A stretch of DNA of 64,000 bases, taken from CBDDIP01 sp965279405. Its GTDB lineage: Bacteria; Actinomycetota; Acidimicrobiia; Acidimicrobiales; Ilumatobacteraceae. Made by a program: the position numbers and the translations under genes. The stretch lies in NCBI GenBank assembly GCA_965279405.1, contig OZ257157.1, forward strand, positions 2,852,001 through 2,916,000. Reading direction: 5' to 3'. Every line of letters starts with the position of its first letter. Positions within the stretch are counted from its first letter, which is position 1. Below the pieces are notes generated by a model. The model ran no database searches, was not told the origin of the DNA, and was given only the letters and a program-made list of their open reading frames with translations. Shown one piece after another: positions 53,459 through 61,910 of this stretch.

Positions 53459-53751
53459 GTGCGACGGAAGACGACGCCGTGGCCGCCTTCGGGGTAGGAC
53501 CAGCTGATCGCGCCTTCCTTGTTGCAGACGAGGTAGCACGTGCCGCACTCGAAGCACTGCTCGTAGTTGAAGACGATGCCGCCGTCGCTGGTCGGCACGA
53601 ACAGGTTGGCCGGGCAGGCGACGACGCAGTCCTTCGTGCTGCAGTCGGCGCAGGCCGTGCCGTCGACGACGATGTGGGCGCGTTCGTGCACGCGGAACTC
53701 GGCGGTCGCCATGCGATCGGTGAAGGAGATCACGGGCCAGGTGTTGCTCAT
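53455..53751 (-). CDS. Ferredoxin-like protein FixX
   Basis: A 98-residue protein with two Cys clusters: CADCSTKDCVVACP and CFECGTCYLVC. The second is a normal [4Fe-4S] motif (CxxCxxCxxxC); the first keeps four Cys in a looser CxxCxxxxCxxxC pattern. It is the iron-sulfur partner of FixC in ETF-quinone oxidoreductase complexes. The ATG at 53751 overlaps the FixC stop by four bases. Confidence 0.9.
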   Translation of the reverse strand: MSNTWPVISFTDRMATAEFRVHERAHIVVDGTACADCSTKDCVVACPANLFVPTSDGGIVFNYEQCFECGTCYLVCNKEGAISWSYPEGGHGVVFRRT

Positions 53752-55070
53752 CCGAAGCTCCTCCAGCCGTCCCAACCGTCGCGCAGCAGGTCGCGGCGAC
53801 GGACCTTGGCGCGTTTGCGTTCCTGGTTCAGGATGCGTCGCAAGCCGGGCTTCGGCGCGGGGTTGTCCACCCGGAACATCCGCTCGACGACGTTGGTGAT
53901 CATCGACGGGTAGAGGTGCTGCACGCGGTCGGACAGCACGAGCTCCGGTGCACGGTGCAGCTTGCGATGGTCGCGCAGCACGAACGTGTCGTCGAGCTTG
54001 GCCGTGTAGCCGGCCAGTCCGGTGGCGCTGACGTCGTTGCTACGAATCGCCTGCGCCGCAGCCTGCCCGGCGTACATGCCGCTGGCCATGGCGAAGTTGA
54101 CGCCCTCGAGCCAGATGCCCGCGGCGAGGCACAGGGCAGCCGCATCACCGGCGACGAGCAGGCCGTCGCCGACCATCTTGGGCATCATCGCCAACCCCCC
54201 CTCGGGGATGAGGTGCGCCGAGTACTCCTTCAGCTCGCTGCCCTCGATCAGCGGGGCGATCGCCGAGTGGCGCTTGAGACCGGCGATGATCTCCTCCGGA
54301 CGCAGCTTCTGTGCAGCCAGCTTCGGCAGCTTGAGCACGGCGCCGACGGCGACCGTGTCGAGGTTGGTGTAGATGAACCCGCCGCCGTTGACCCCACCCG
54401 TGCCGCCGAGGATCTCGATGTCCACGCCGTCGCGGCCGCGCACGCCGAAGCGCTCGTCGATGACCTCCTTCGGCAACGACAGCGTCTCCTTCACACCGAG
54501 CGTGAAGTGCTTCGCATCGGTGTGCGGGTACAGGCCCGCCTCCTTGGCGAGGAAGCTGTTGACCCCGTCGCAGGCGATGACGACGCGCGCGCGAAGGTCG
54601 CCGTCGGGCCGGTCGGTGCGCACGCCGTTGACGGTGCCGTCGGCGCCACGCAGCAGGCCGACCGCGGTCGTGTCGCAGAGCAGCTGGGCTCCCGCGTCGA
54701 CGGCCTTGCCGGCCAACCAGTGATCGAAGTCCGGACGGAACGCGGTGGCGCCGTTGTACGGCGGCGTGGCCCACGCGTCGCTCCGGAAGTCGATGCTGAA
54801 CGCCTGGGTGTCCGTGAGGATCATCGTCGCCCGGCGGGTGATCCAGCGTTGGATCGGCGCTTCCTCCCACCAGTTCGGGATCAGCTGGTCGAGGATCCGC
54901 GGGTAGACGACGCCGCCGTACATGTTCTTGCTGCCGGGGAACGGACCGCGTTCGAGGAGCACCACCGACAACCCGGCGCGAGCGGCGACCAGCGCCGCGC
55001 ACGCGCCGGCCGGCCCGGCGCCGACGACGATCAGGTCGACGTCCGGCTCAGCCGTTCTGCCGTCAACCAT
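53748..55070 (-). CDS. FixC-like ETF-quinone oxidoreductase, FAD subunit
   Basis: A 440-residue flavoprotein that would pass electrons from reduced ETF to quinone at the membrane. The FAD motif is LIVVGAGPAGACAALVAARAG, followed by ERGPFPGSKNMYGGVVYP, a strong FixC/ETF-QO block. The second FAD segment is GDGLLVAGDAAALCLAAG and the region IWLEGVNFAMASGMYAGQAAA follows. The Fe-S cluster is provided by the separate FixX protein rather than fused, as in bacterial Fix systems. It overlaps both neighbours. In this setting it could connect mycofactocin-dependent dehydrogenases or acyl-CoA dehydrogenases to the respiratory chain. Confidence 0.9.
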   Translation of the reverse strand: MVDGRTAEPDVDLIVVGAGPAGACAALVAARAGLSVVLLERGPFPGSKNMYGGVVYPRILDQLIPNWWEEAPIQRWITRRATMILTDTQAFSIDFRSDAWATPPYNGATAFRPDFDHWLAGKAVDAGAQLLCDTTAVGLLRGADGTVNGVRTDRPDGDLRARVVIACDGVNSFLAKEAGLYPHTDAKHFTLGVKETLSLPKEVIDERFGVRGRDGVDIEILGGTGGVNGGGFIYTNLDTVAVGAVLKLPKLAAQKLRPEEIIAGLKRHSAIAPLIEGSELKEYSAHLIPEGGLAMMPKMVGDGLLVAGDAAALCLAAGIWLEGVNFAMASGMYAGQAAAQAIRSNDVSATGLAGYTAKLDDTFVLRDHRKLHRAPELVLSDRVQHLYPSMITNVVERMFRVDNPAPKPGLRRILNQERKRAKVRRRDLLRDGWDGWRSFG

Positions 55071-55965
55071 GGAGCTGCTCCAGCAGCGCGTCGAGCACGA
55101 GGTTGGCGTCACCGACGACGGCGAGGTCGGCGAGCTGCATCATCGGGCAATGAGGGTCGGTGTTGACGCTGATGATGTGGTCCGGCTGGCCGAGGCCGGA
55201 CGTGTGCTGCACCGCGCCACTGATCCCGAAGGCGATGTACAGCGACGGGTCGACGACGACGCCGGTCGTGCCGATCTGCCGTTCGTGTCCGACCCACGAG
55301 CGGTCGGTGATCACGCGGGTCGCGCCGACGCTTGCGCCGAGCGCCACTCCCAGTTGCGCGAGCTGCTCGAAGCGTTCGGCACTGTCGAGCCCGGCGCCAC
55401 CGCCGACGATGCGCGGTGCCTCGGCGAGGTCGATCGTGCTCGGATCGGGTGGCAGCACCTCGATCAACGTCGCGTCGACGATCGTCTCATCGAGCTCGAC
55501 CTCGACGATGGTGACCGTCGGCGCAGCGGCGGTCGGGTCGCGGTCCGCGCCGCGCACACCCGGCTGCAGGGTGGCGACGAACCGGTCGCCGGGGGACACC
55601 GTGCTCAGCTCGAGCCCGCCGCGCTGGACGAGCTCCACTCTGCTCGGCGAGACCTGCATCGCCCCGGCGAACAGCGGTCGACCGAGGGCGGCGGCCAGGT
55701 GCGGCGCGAGGTCGCGCCCGTCCGGCGATGCGGCCAGCACGAGGTGCGGCTCGTGGTCGAGGGCGGCGGCGAGGGTGGCCGACCAAGCGCGCGGCCGGAA
55801 GTCGCCGAGCTCGATCAGGATGACGTCGAGCGCGATGCCGTTGAGCGCGTCGACCGCGTCAGCGACTGCGGAGCCCACGAGGACGACGTTGCCGCCGCAC
55901 TCGGCGACCACGTCATCGGTCCCTGCCGGCAGGGCGCCGTCTCGCACCACCACCAGCGCTCGCAT
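55063..55965 (-). CDS. Electron transfer flavoprotein alpha subunit, mycofactocin-associated type
   Basis: A 300-residue ETF-alpha. The C-terminal FAD domain has the near-universal block PSLYIAFGISGAVQHTSGL and then DHIISVNTDPHCPMMQLADLAVVGD. GGGAGLDSAERFEQLAQLG and DRSWVGHERQIGTTGVVVDP are also typical. The N-terminal half is divergent from standard EtfA. The ATG at 55965 is preferred over one three codons upstream. It is the first gene of the coupled operon ETF-alpha, FixC, FixX, ETF-beta, an unusual order because alpha and beta are not adjacent. Confidence 0.9.
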   Translation of the reverse strand: MRALVVVRDGALPAGTDDVVAECGGNVVLVGSAVADAVDALNGIALDVILIELGDFRPRAWSATLAAALDHEPHLVLAASPDGRDLAPHLAAALGRPLFAGAMQVSPSRVELVQRGGLELSTVSPGDRFVATLQPGVRGADRDPTAAAPTVTIVEVELDETIVDATLIEVLPPDPSTIDLAEAPRIVGGGAGLDSAERFEQLAQLGVALGASVGATRVITDRSWVGHERQIGTTGVVVDPSLYIAFGISGAVQHTSGLGQPDHIISVNTDPHCPMMQLADLAVVGDANLVLDALLEQLHG

Positions 55966-56029
55966 CGGCGCCACGCTACTGCCCGCCCCGCGCGCCGCTC
56001 CACCTCGCCCCGGCTGACAAGCTCCGAGG

Positions 56030-56470
56030 ATGACTCATCCGACGGCTCGCCAGGTGCTGGTGCGCTTGTCGGTCGTGTTCGGGTCACTGGCCGTAGTCGC
56101 TGGTCTGCTCACGTGGTTCGTTCTCGCCGATGCGGACCGAGTCCGCTGCGACGAGGTACGGCCCGGTTCCGGCGTCCAGCTGCGGGTGCCGAACCGCACC
56201 TGGGAGATCGGCGAGTTCTGCATCGATGGTGCCTGTGCCGATGCAGCGCCCGATGCCGAGCACTACGTGCGCGTCGCTGATGCGCCGGCCGATCACACGT
56301 ATCGCGCCGTCGTCGCCAAGCCCGACGGCACCGAGATCGAGAAGACCGGGTTGGTGACGACGCGCCTGGTCATCGGGTTCGACCGCGACCACGGCGCCTG
56401 CGTCGTTGCGCCGGCAACGGCGACCGTTCGGTTCCACGACGACGGCAGCGTCACGATCCACCACCCCTAG
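56030..56470 (+). CDS. Small membrane-anchored protein of unknown function
   Basis: A 146-residue protein with one N-terminal transmembrane helix or uncleaved signal (VLVRLSVVFGSLAVVAGLLTWFVLA region, about 9-34) and an extracytoplasmic domain of about 110 residues. Three Cys residues (VRCDEV, GEFCIDGACADAA, HGACVVAP region) could form disulphides. The rest is beta-rich in appearance (YRAVVAKPDGTEI). I do not recognise the family. GAGG lies just upstream of the ATG. It is followed by a long hairpin and then an acyltransferase gene. Confidence 0.7.
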   Translation: MTHPTARQVLVRLSVVFGSLAVVAGLLTWFVLADADRVRCDEVRPGSGVQLRVPNRTWEIGEFCIDGACADAAPDAEHYVRVADAPADHTYRAVVAKPDGTEIEKTGLVTTRLVIGFDRDHGACVVAPATATVRFHDDGSVTIHHP

Positions 56471-56485
56471 CCAGGTGTCGTCCGA

Positions 56486-56552
56486 GCCCGCCGCGGTCTG
56501 GGGCGAATTCGTCTCGGATGCCGCAACGAATTGACCCCAGAGTCCGGCGGGC
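56486..56552. repeat. Large imperfect inverted repeat (27-base arms, 13-base loop)
   Basis: Arms at 56486-56512 and 56526-56552 pair at 22 of 27 positions: GCCCGCCG, TCTGGGG and AATTCGT blocks pair perfectly, interrupted by symmetric three- and two-base mismatches. The loop is CTCGGATGCCGCA. It lies 15 bases after the small membrane protein's stop and could act as terminator or be a remnant of a miniature element. Confidence 0.75.
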
Positions 56553-56598
56553 CGATGCGCGCGGGTCGATCCGTAGCGCGGTCGGCCATGCTGGGGGC

Positions 56599-58701
56599 GT
56601 GTCGACGGAAGCGGTGAGCGCAGCGGGGTGGGGGTACCGGCCGCACCTCGACGGGATGCGCACCGTGGCGATCTACCTCGTCGTGCTGTTCCACGCCGGC
56701 ATCGGCTGGATGACGGGCGGGTTCATCGGCGTCGACGTGTTCTTCGTGCTGTCCGGCTTCCTCGTCACCAACATCATCCTCGCCGAGCACGACCGTTCGG
56801 GTCGGGTGCGCCTCGGCCGCTTCTACAGCCGCCGGATCCGACGCCTCCTGCCCGCCGCGTTGGTCACGATCTTCGTCGTCTCGGTCCTCTCGCTGCTCGT
56901 GTTGCCGCGCCTGGCCCGAGCGAACTTCGTCGGTGATGCACGCGCCGCGCTGCTGTACGTCGCCAACTTCCACTTCCTCGGTCAGGCCACCGACTACTTC
57001 GCCAGCGACGTGCAGCAGAGCCCGTTCCTGCACTTCTGGTCACTGTCGATCGAGGAGCAGTTCTACGTCGTCTTCCCCGCGCTGATGATCGGCCTGCTGT
57101 GGTTGGCCAAGCGGTGGCGGCGAGCCATCGTCGTGCCGGCGACGCTGCTGCTGCTCTGCGCAGCGTCGGCCGTCGCGCAGGTCCTGCGCGCGGATCACGA
57201 CTCGCTGAGGGCGTACTACGGCACCGACACGCGCCTCTACCAGCTGCTGGCGGGCGCTGCGCTGGCGGCGACGTGGCACCGGTTGCGTCAGCGCGGGGAC
57301 GCACGAGTGCGCCGGATGCCCGACCCTCGTGCCGTCGTCGCGCTCGCCATCGTGTCGATCGTCGGATTGATCGTGCTGGCGACCGACTGGATCGACCTCG
57401 ATCCGTCCGGCCGAGGCCTGATGGCGACGGCGCTCACCGTGCTGCTGATCGTCTCGCTGGAGCTCGGTACAGCGGGCGATCCCGTTCGTCGCGTGCTGGC
57501 GACGCGGCCGATGGCGTACCTCGGGCGGATCTCGTACGGCACGTACCTGTGGCACTGGCCGCTGATCGTGCTCGCCCGTCCGGTGGTCGACATCGGCTCG
57601 ACGCAGACCGCGGTGTACGCGGTGGTCGCCGCGACGGCGCTCTCGGCGATCAGCGCGCGTCTCCTGGAGATGCCGATCCGCCGAGCGCCCGCGCTGACCG
57701 CTCGACCCCGGGCGACGATCGCCGCCGGGCTCTCGATGAGCGTCCTCGTCGCCGTGCTCGCGGTGCCACCCGTGCTGGAGAGCTCAGCGCACCCGGTGCT
57801 CACCGACCGCTCGGTGCTGCAGCCGTCGGGCGACCTCGTGCCGGTCGCCGGGCTCGAGGATGCGCTGCACGCGACGGCGCCGAGCGACCTCGACGCGGAC
57901 GTCGAAGCATCCGTCCCGCCCGTGTTCGACTGGGCGGCATGCACGGGCCAGCGCCCCGATTCGTGCATCGTGCACGCCGGCCGCACGTTCACCGTGCTGA
58001 TCATCGGCGACAGCAACGCCGAGATGTTGATCCATCCGCTGGAGGCGCTCGCCGAGCAGTACGACTTCACGCTCGCTGCGGCGGTGACACCGGGGTGCCC
58101 GTGGCAGGAGGGGCTGCTGTGGAACGGGATCGATGCAATGGTCGATCGATGCTCCGAGGATCGTCGGGCTTGGTACGACTCGGTCGTGCCGGGTCTCGAC
58201 CCGGACATCGTCATCGCCGCAGCCGTGCCGCGTGATGCGAACAGTCGGACCGACGGCTCGGTGTTCGAGCCGGAGTCCGGGTCGCTCGGCGGCCAGTCGA
58301 TCGACGATGTCGCCGCCGCCGCGACGGATGCGTCGCTGGATGCGCTCAGCGCCGAGGGTGCGCGCGTCGTGCTGTTCGAGCCACTGCCCTTCGGTGACTT
58401 CGACCCAACGATCTGCCTGTCCGGAGCGAGCGACGTCGGGCAGTGCGCCTACGAGGTGCCGGCGACGACGTTTCCCACGGAGACGACCTACCGCAAGGAG
58501 GCCGACGAGCGGCCTGACGCGGTGTTCGACGTCGACTACGACCGCATCGCCTGTCCGTACCTGCCGGTGTGCCTCCCGGTGGTCGACGGCCGGCTCGTGT
58601 TCCGCAACCAGTACCACCTCGGCAACGAGTGGCTGATGGATCACCGTGACGAGCTGTGGGACCTCGTCATCGCATCCGGCGCGCTCGACGGACTCGTCTA
58701 G
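56599..58701 (+). CDS. Acyltransferase 3 family protein with C-terminal SGNH domain (OafA-like)
   Basis: A 700-residue membrane O-acyltransferase. About ten helices in the first 400 residues include RPHLDGMRTVAIYLVVLFHAG, GVDVFFVLSGFLVTNIIL, FHFWSLSIEEQFYVVFPAL and YGTYLWHWPLIVLARP. The extracytoplasmic SGNH-like domain follows, with the nucleophile motif VLIIGDSNAEM. Such proteins transfer acetyl or other acyl groups to cell-surface sugars or peptidoglycan. The GTG at 56599 is chosen, with CTGGGGG and a weak CATGCT box upstream. The last four bases overlap the convergent GNAT fusion gene. Confidence 0.92.
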   Translation: MSTEAVSAAGWGYRPHLDGMRTVAIYLVVLFHAGIGWMTGGFIGVDVFFVLSGFLVTNIILAEHDRSGRVRLGRFYSRRIRRLLPAALVTIFVVSVLSLLVLPRLARANFVGDARAALLYVANFHFLGQATDYFASDVQQSPFLHFWSLSIEEQFYVVFPALMIGLLWLAKRWRRAIVVPATLLLLCAASAVAQVLRADHDSLRAYYGTDTRLYQLLAGAALAATWHRLRQRGDARVRRMPDPRAVVALAIVSIVGLIVLATDWIDLDPSGRGLMATALTVLLIVSLELGTAGDPVRRVLATRPMAYLGRISYGTYLWHWPLIVLARPVVDIGSTQTAVYAVVAATALSAISARLLEMPIRRAPALTARPRATIAAGLSMSVLVAVLAVPPVLESSAHPVLTDRSVLQPSGDLVPVAGLEDALHATAPSDLDADVEASVPPVFDWAACTGQRPDSCIVHAGRTFTVLIIGDSNAEMLIHPLEALAEQYDFTLAAAVTPGCPWQEGLLWNGIDAMVDRCSEDRRAWYDSVVPGLDPDIVIAAAVPRDANSRTDGSVFEPESGSLGGQSIDDVAAAATDASLDALSAEGARVVLFEPLPFGDFDPTICLSGASDVGQCAYEVPATTFPTETTYRKEADERPDAVFDVDYDRIACPYLPVCLPVVDGRLVFRNQYHLGNEWLMDHRDELWDLVIASGALDGLV

Positions 58702-59612
58702 CTCGTGGCCAGTGACCGACCCATGCACAGCGACGAATCCGGGCTCTGCAGGTACTCGCCCCAGCACGGGATCGCCGCGTAGCCGAAGCGTTCGTACAGG
58801 CCCAGCGCCTCGGCCTGCCTCGGCCCGGTCTCCAGCCGCATCTCGCTGATGCCGGCGGCGAGAGCTCGGCTCTCCAAGTCCCACAGCACCGCGGCGCCGA
58901 GCTTCAGGCCGCGGGCATCGGGGCGCACGTACATGCGTTTGATCTCAGCGGAGCGTTCGTCGAGCCGCCGGAACGCGCCGCATGCGACCGGTCGGTCGTC
59001 GAGGCGGGCGAGGACGAACGATCCACGATCGCCGCGCACCTCGTCCGGGTCGAGGCGGAAGTGGTTGGCCCCCGGCTCCGGGTACATCGCCGCCAGCTCG
59101 TCGTTGAGCTCGCCGATCAGCGCCAACGCGTCGGCGTCATCGACGCCCGTTCGCTCGATGGTCACCGTGCGCTGCTTCTGTCCCATGGCGAACGCGTACG
59201 GCGACGGGCCGAAGCGCTGCAGGAACTCGAGTCGACGCTTGGCCTCGTGCTCGTCGGGAAGCACGCCTGCGGGCGTGTGCCAGAGCGCGGTTGCCGAACC
59301 GTCGGCGGTGAACCACTCCGACGAACGTCGGAAGAAGTCGCGGTGGATGCCGCGGTAGGCGAAGTCGCGCAACGCTTCGATGGACTCCCACACGGTCAGG
59401 TTGACGATGGTCAACGGGTTCGGGAAGACCTGCACGGAGGTGGCCGATCCGGTGTCGTCCTTCAGCCGCCACACGAACCCGGGAGATGTCTCGCCGGCGT
59501 GGTTCACCGGGTCGAGCCCGTTGACGAAGTCGGCGCTGTCGGGGTGGTCGAGCGGTTGCCGGAGGGTGGCGATGTTCAGCTGGGCGAGGTGTGCGGCAGG
59601 GCGGTGTGCCAT
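58698..59612 (-). CDS. DUF3291 domain fused to GNAT N-acetyltransferase
   Basis: A 304-residue two-domain protein. The N-terminal domain (about 1-140) matches DUF3291, a dimeric alpha/beta-barrel-like fold (LAQLNIATLRQPLDHPDSADF, NPLTIVNLTVWESIEALRDF). The C-terminal domain (about 145-304) is a GNAT acetyltransferase with RMYVRPDARGLKLGAAVLWDL as the acetyl-CoA loop and ETGPRQAEALGLYERFGYAAI. The ATG at 59612 is chosen because TACGAT ends seven bases upstream on the same strand; an ATG at 59630 would fall outside that arrangement. Acceptors are unknown. It is divergent from a DHA2 exporter. Confidence 0.85.
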   Translation of the reverse strand: MAHRPAAHLAQLNIATLRQPLDHPDSADFVNGLDPVNHAGETSPGFVWRLKDDTGSATSVQVFPNPLTIVNLTVWESIEALRDFAYRGIHRDFFRRSSEWFTADGSATALWHTPAGVLPDEHEAKRRLEFLQRFGPSPYAFAMGQKQRTVTIERTGVDDADALALIGELNDELAAMYPEPGANHFRLDPDEVRGDRGSFVLARLDDRPVACGAFRRLDERSAEIKRMYVRPDARGLKLGAAVLWDLESRALAAGISEMRLETGPRQAEALGLYERFGYAAIPCWGEYLQSPDSSLCMGRSLATS

Positions 59613-59619
59613 CGGTCCG

Positions 59620-59625
59620 ATCGTA
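59620..59625 (-). promoter_or_regulatory. -10 box (TACGAT), leaderless-type, for the DUF3291-GNAT gene
   Basis: Read on the minus strand, TACGAT is followed by seven bases and ATG 59612. This supports the shorter start. Confidence 0.45.
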
Positions 59626-59635
59626 GTCATCGGTG

Positions 59636-59664
59636 TTGCCGTGACGAACTGGATTCGATACGGT
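59636..59664 (+). promoter_or_regulatory. Promoter (-35 TTGCCG, -10 TACGGT, 17-bp spacing) for the DHA2 exporter
   Basis: TTGCCG at 59636-59641 and TACGGT at 59659-59664 are 17 bases apart. Transcription would start about 40 bases before ATG 59711, leaving a leader with a GGGGGAG ribosome-binding site. Confidence 0.5.
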
Positions 59665-59710
59665 CCCGTAGCGAAGTTCGCGCAGGCGAACGCAGATGAA
59701 TGGGGGAGCG

Positions 59711-61273
59711 ATGGCGCTCACGCTGAAGCAGGAGGATGCCACCGGCGGCATCGATCCGAAGATCTACGCACGCCGGTACGCCGTGCTGGCGACGATGTGC
59801 CTCAGCCTCGTGCTGATCGTCGCCACGGTGAGCTCGGTCAACGTGGCCATCCCCAGCCTGGCCGCGTCTCGGCTCGACCCGAGCGACACGCAGATCCTGT
59901 GGATCGTCGACGCCTACGCGCTCGTCTTCGCCGCCTTCCTGCTCCCGGCCGGAGCGCTCGGCGATCGCTTCGGGCGCAAGGGTGCGCTGCTCACGGGTCT
60001 GACGATCTTCGCCGTCATGTCGGCGCTGTGCTCGGTGATGCACAACGCCAACGCGCTCATCGCCTGCCGTGCGGTGATGGGCCTCGGCGCGGCGCTGATC
60101 ATGCCGGCCACGCTGAGCCTGCTGCAGTCCGTCTTCCCCGCTCACGAGCGGGCGAAGGCGATCGCCATCTGGTCCGGCTTCGCCGGCGCCGGTGCCGCCA
60201 TCGGGCCGCTGATGGGCGGGTTCCTGCTGGAGCACTTCTGGTACGGCTCCGTCTTCCTCGTCGCCGCCCCACTGGCCGGCATCGCCTTCGTCGCCAGCTC
60301 GATCCTCGCCCCGCGTTCGCGCGAGGGCAAGGGCGCGGCACTCGATCCGTTGGGTTCGGCGTTGTCGATCGGTGGCTTCGCCGCGTTGCTCGCGGCGATC
60401 ATCGAAGGGCCAGAGCGCGGCTGGACCGACCCGTTCGTGGTCATCGCCTTCGTCGTCGCTGCCGTCGGGCTGATCGGGTTCGTGTTCTACGAACGCAGCA
60501 CCCGCGAGCCGTTGCTCGACATGCAGTACTTCCGCGTGCCGCGGTTCGCCGCCGGCAGCCTCGGCATCACGTTCATGTTCCTGGCGATGTTCTCGATGTT
60601 CTTCGTGCTCACCCAGTACCTCCAGTACGTGCACGGGTACACGCCGTTGGAGGCGGGCATCCGCACGCTGCCGTCGGCGGTCACGATGGTGGCCATCTCA
60701 CCGCGAGCGCCGAAGATCGCGGCCAAGATCGGCGTGCATCGCGCCGTCGGTGGCGGCATGGGGCTGATGGGCGTGGCACTGCTGCTGCTGTCGCTGGCCG
60801 GTCGCGACACCGGCTACTGGTTCATCGCGCTCGGTCTCGTGCTCTCGGCCGCCGGCGTCGCCGTGTCGATGCCGTCGCTGAGCGCGGGCATCGTGCAATC
60901 GGTGCCGATGCACAAGGCCGGTGTCGGCTCGGCCGTCAACGACACCACACGCGAGGTCGGTGGCGCCATCGGCATCGCCGTGATCGGCAGCGTCGTCACC
61001 AGCATCTACCGCAGCAACCTGAAGCCCGCGCTCGCGCTCCTCCAGCCGCAGGCCGCCGAGGCCGCGCGCAAGAACGTCGGCATCGCACTCGAGGTGGCCA
61101 ACCGCAGCGAGCAGCAGATCGGTGCGGAAGCCGCTGAGAATTTCCGTGTCGCCGTCAAGCAGTCGTTCGTCGACGGTGCGCACATCGGGCTCCGCGTGTC
61201 GGCAGCGCTGGTGCTCGCCGCCGGTGCGGTGGTCGCCTACCGCCTGCGTCCATCGGAGCTCGCCGATGCGTGA
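59711..61273 (+). CDS. DHA2-family MFS drug exporter
   Basis: A 520-residue, 14-helix exporter closely patterned on the one at 51,099 but distinct in sequence. Blocks include VSSVNVAIPSLAASRLD, ILWIVDAYALVFAAFLLPAG, GDRFGRKGALL and WSGFAGAGAAIGPLMGGFLLEH, and NDTTREVGGAIGIAVIG near helix 13. GGGGGAG precedes the ATG at 59711; an ATG at 59696 is less well placed. The following TetR gene overlaps it by eight bases, so exporter and regulator are cotranscribed, probably an autoregulated resistance unit. Confidence 0.93.
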   Translation: MALTLKQEDATGGIDPKIYARRYAVLATMCLSLVLIVATVSSVNVAIPSLAASRLDPSDTQILWIVDAYALVFAAFLLPAGALGDRFGRKGALLTGLTIFAVMSALCSVMHNANALIACRAVMGLGAALIMPATLSLLQSVFPAHERAKAIAIWSGFAGAGAAIGPLMGGFLLEHFWYGSVFLVAAPLAGIAFVASSILAPRSREGKGAALDPLGSALSIGGFAALLAAIIEGPERGWTDPFVVIAFVVAAVGLIGFVFYERSTREPLLDMQYFRVPRFAAGSLGITFMFLAMFSMFFVLTQYLQYVHGYTPLEAGIRTLPSAVTMVAISPRAPKIAAKIGVHRAVGGGMGLMGVALLLLSLAGRDTGYWFIALGLVLSAAGVAVSMPSLSAGIVQSVPMHKAGVGSAVNDTTREVGGAIGIAVIGSVVTSIYRSNLKPALALLQPQAAEAARKNVGIALEVANRSEQQIGAEAAENFRVAVKQSFVDGAHIGLRVSAALVLAAGAVVAYRLRPSELADA

Positions 61274-61910
61274 GCCCGTCGGCCGCGTCGATCCGCGGGT
61301 GGCGCGCTCTCGAGAGCGCGTCCTGTTCGCAGCCGTCGAGCTGCTGCGCGACGAAGGCCGCGCCGGTCTCACAGTCGAAGCCGTTGCCGCCCGGAGCGGT
61401 GTCGCCAAGACGACGATCTACCGTCAGTTCGCCGACCGCGACGAGATCCACATGGCGGCCATCGAGGCCAGCACGACGACGCTCGAACCACCCGTCACCG
61501 ACGACGTCGTCGCCGACGTCGAACGCGGGTTGCGCCAGCTCGTGGCGAAGTTGCGCGACGACGAGTTCTCCTCGCTGCTGAGCACGGTGATCGAAGCAGC
61601 CGAACGCAGCGAGGGCATGGCCCGCCTGTCCGCATCGTCGTGCGAATCGCGCCGAGGCTGGTTGATCGATCGACTGACCCTCGCGCTCGCTCGTGGCGAG
61701 ATCACCTCGGGTCACCCGGAGGTGATGGGCAGCCAGCTCGCCGGACCGCTGTTCTTCCGCCGCTTCATCTCCCGCCAGCCGCTGCCGGACAGCTTCGTGC
61801 GCGAGGTGGTCGACACGGTGATCACTCCGAAGCTGGCAGCTCCGACGGCAGCGCGTCGGCGATCTCCTTCGGCTTCCTCCGGTGGCGGATCACTTCGATC
61901 AACAGGTTGA
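61266..61910 (+). CDS. TetR-family transcriptional regulator
   Basis: A 214-residue regulator. The helix-turn-helix is LTVEAVAARSGVAKTTIYRQFADRDE, followed by a helical ligand domain (LSTVIEAAERSEGMARL, FFRRFISRQPLPDSFV). The C-terminus is an Arg/Ser-rich tail (RRRSPSASSGGGSLRSTG) encoded within the 89-base overlap with the convergent DedA gene, so the stop may have drifted into that gene. It starts inside the exporter gene and probably represses that operon. Confidence 0.9.
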   Translation: MREPVGRVDPRVARSRERVLFAAVELLRDEGRAGLTVEAVAARSGVAKTTIYRQFADRDEIHMAAIEASTTTLEPPVTDDVVADVERGLRQLVAKLRDDEFSSLLSTVIEAAERSEGMARLSASSCESRRGWLIDRLTLALARGEITSGHPEVMGSQLAGPLFFRRFISRQPLPDSFVREVVDTVITPKLAAPTAARRRSPSASSGGGSLRSTG

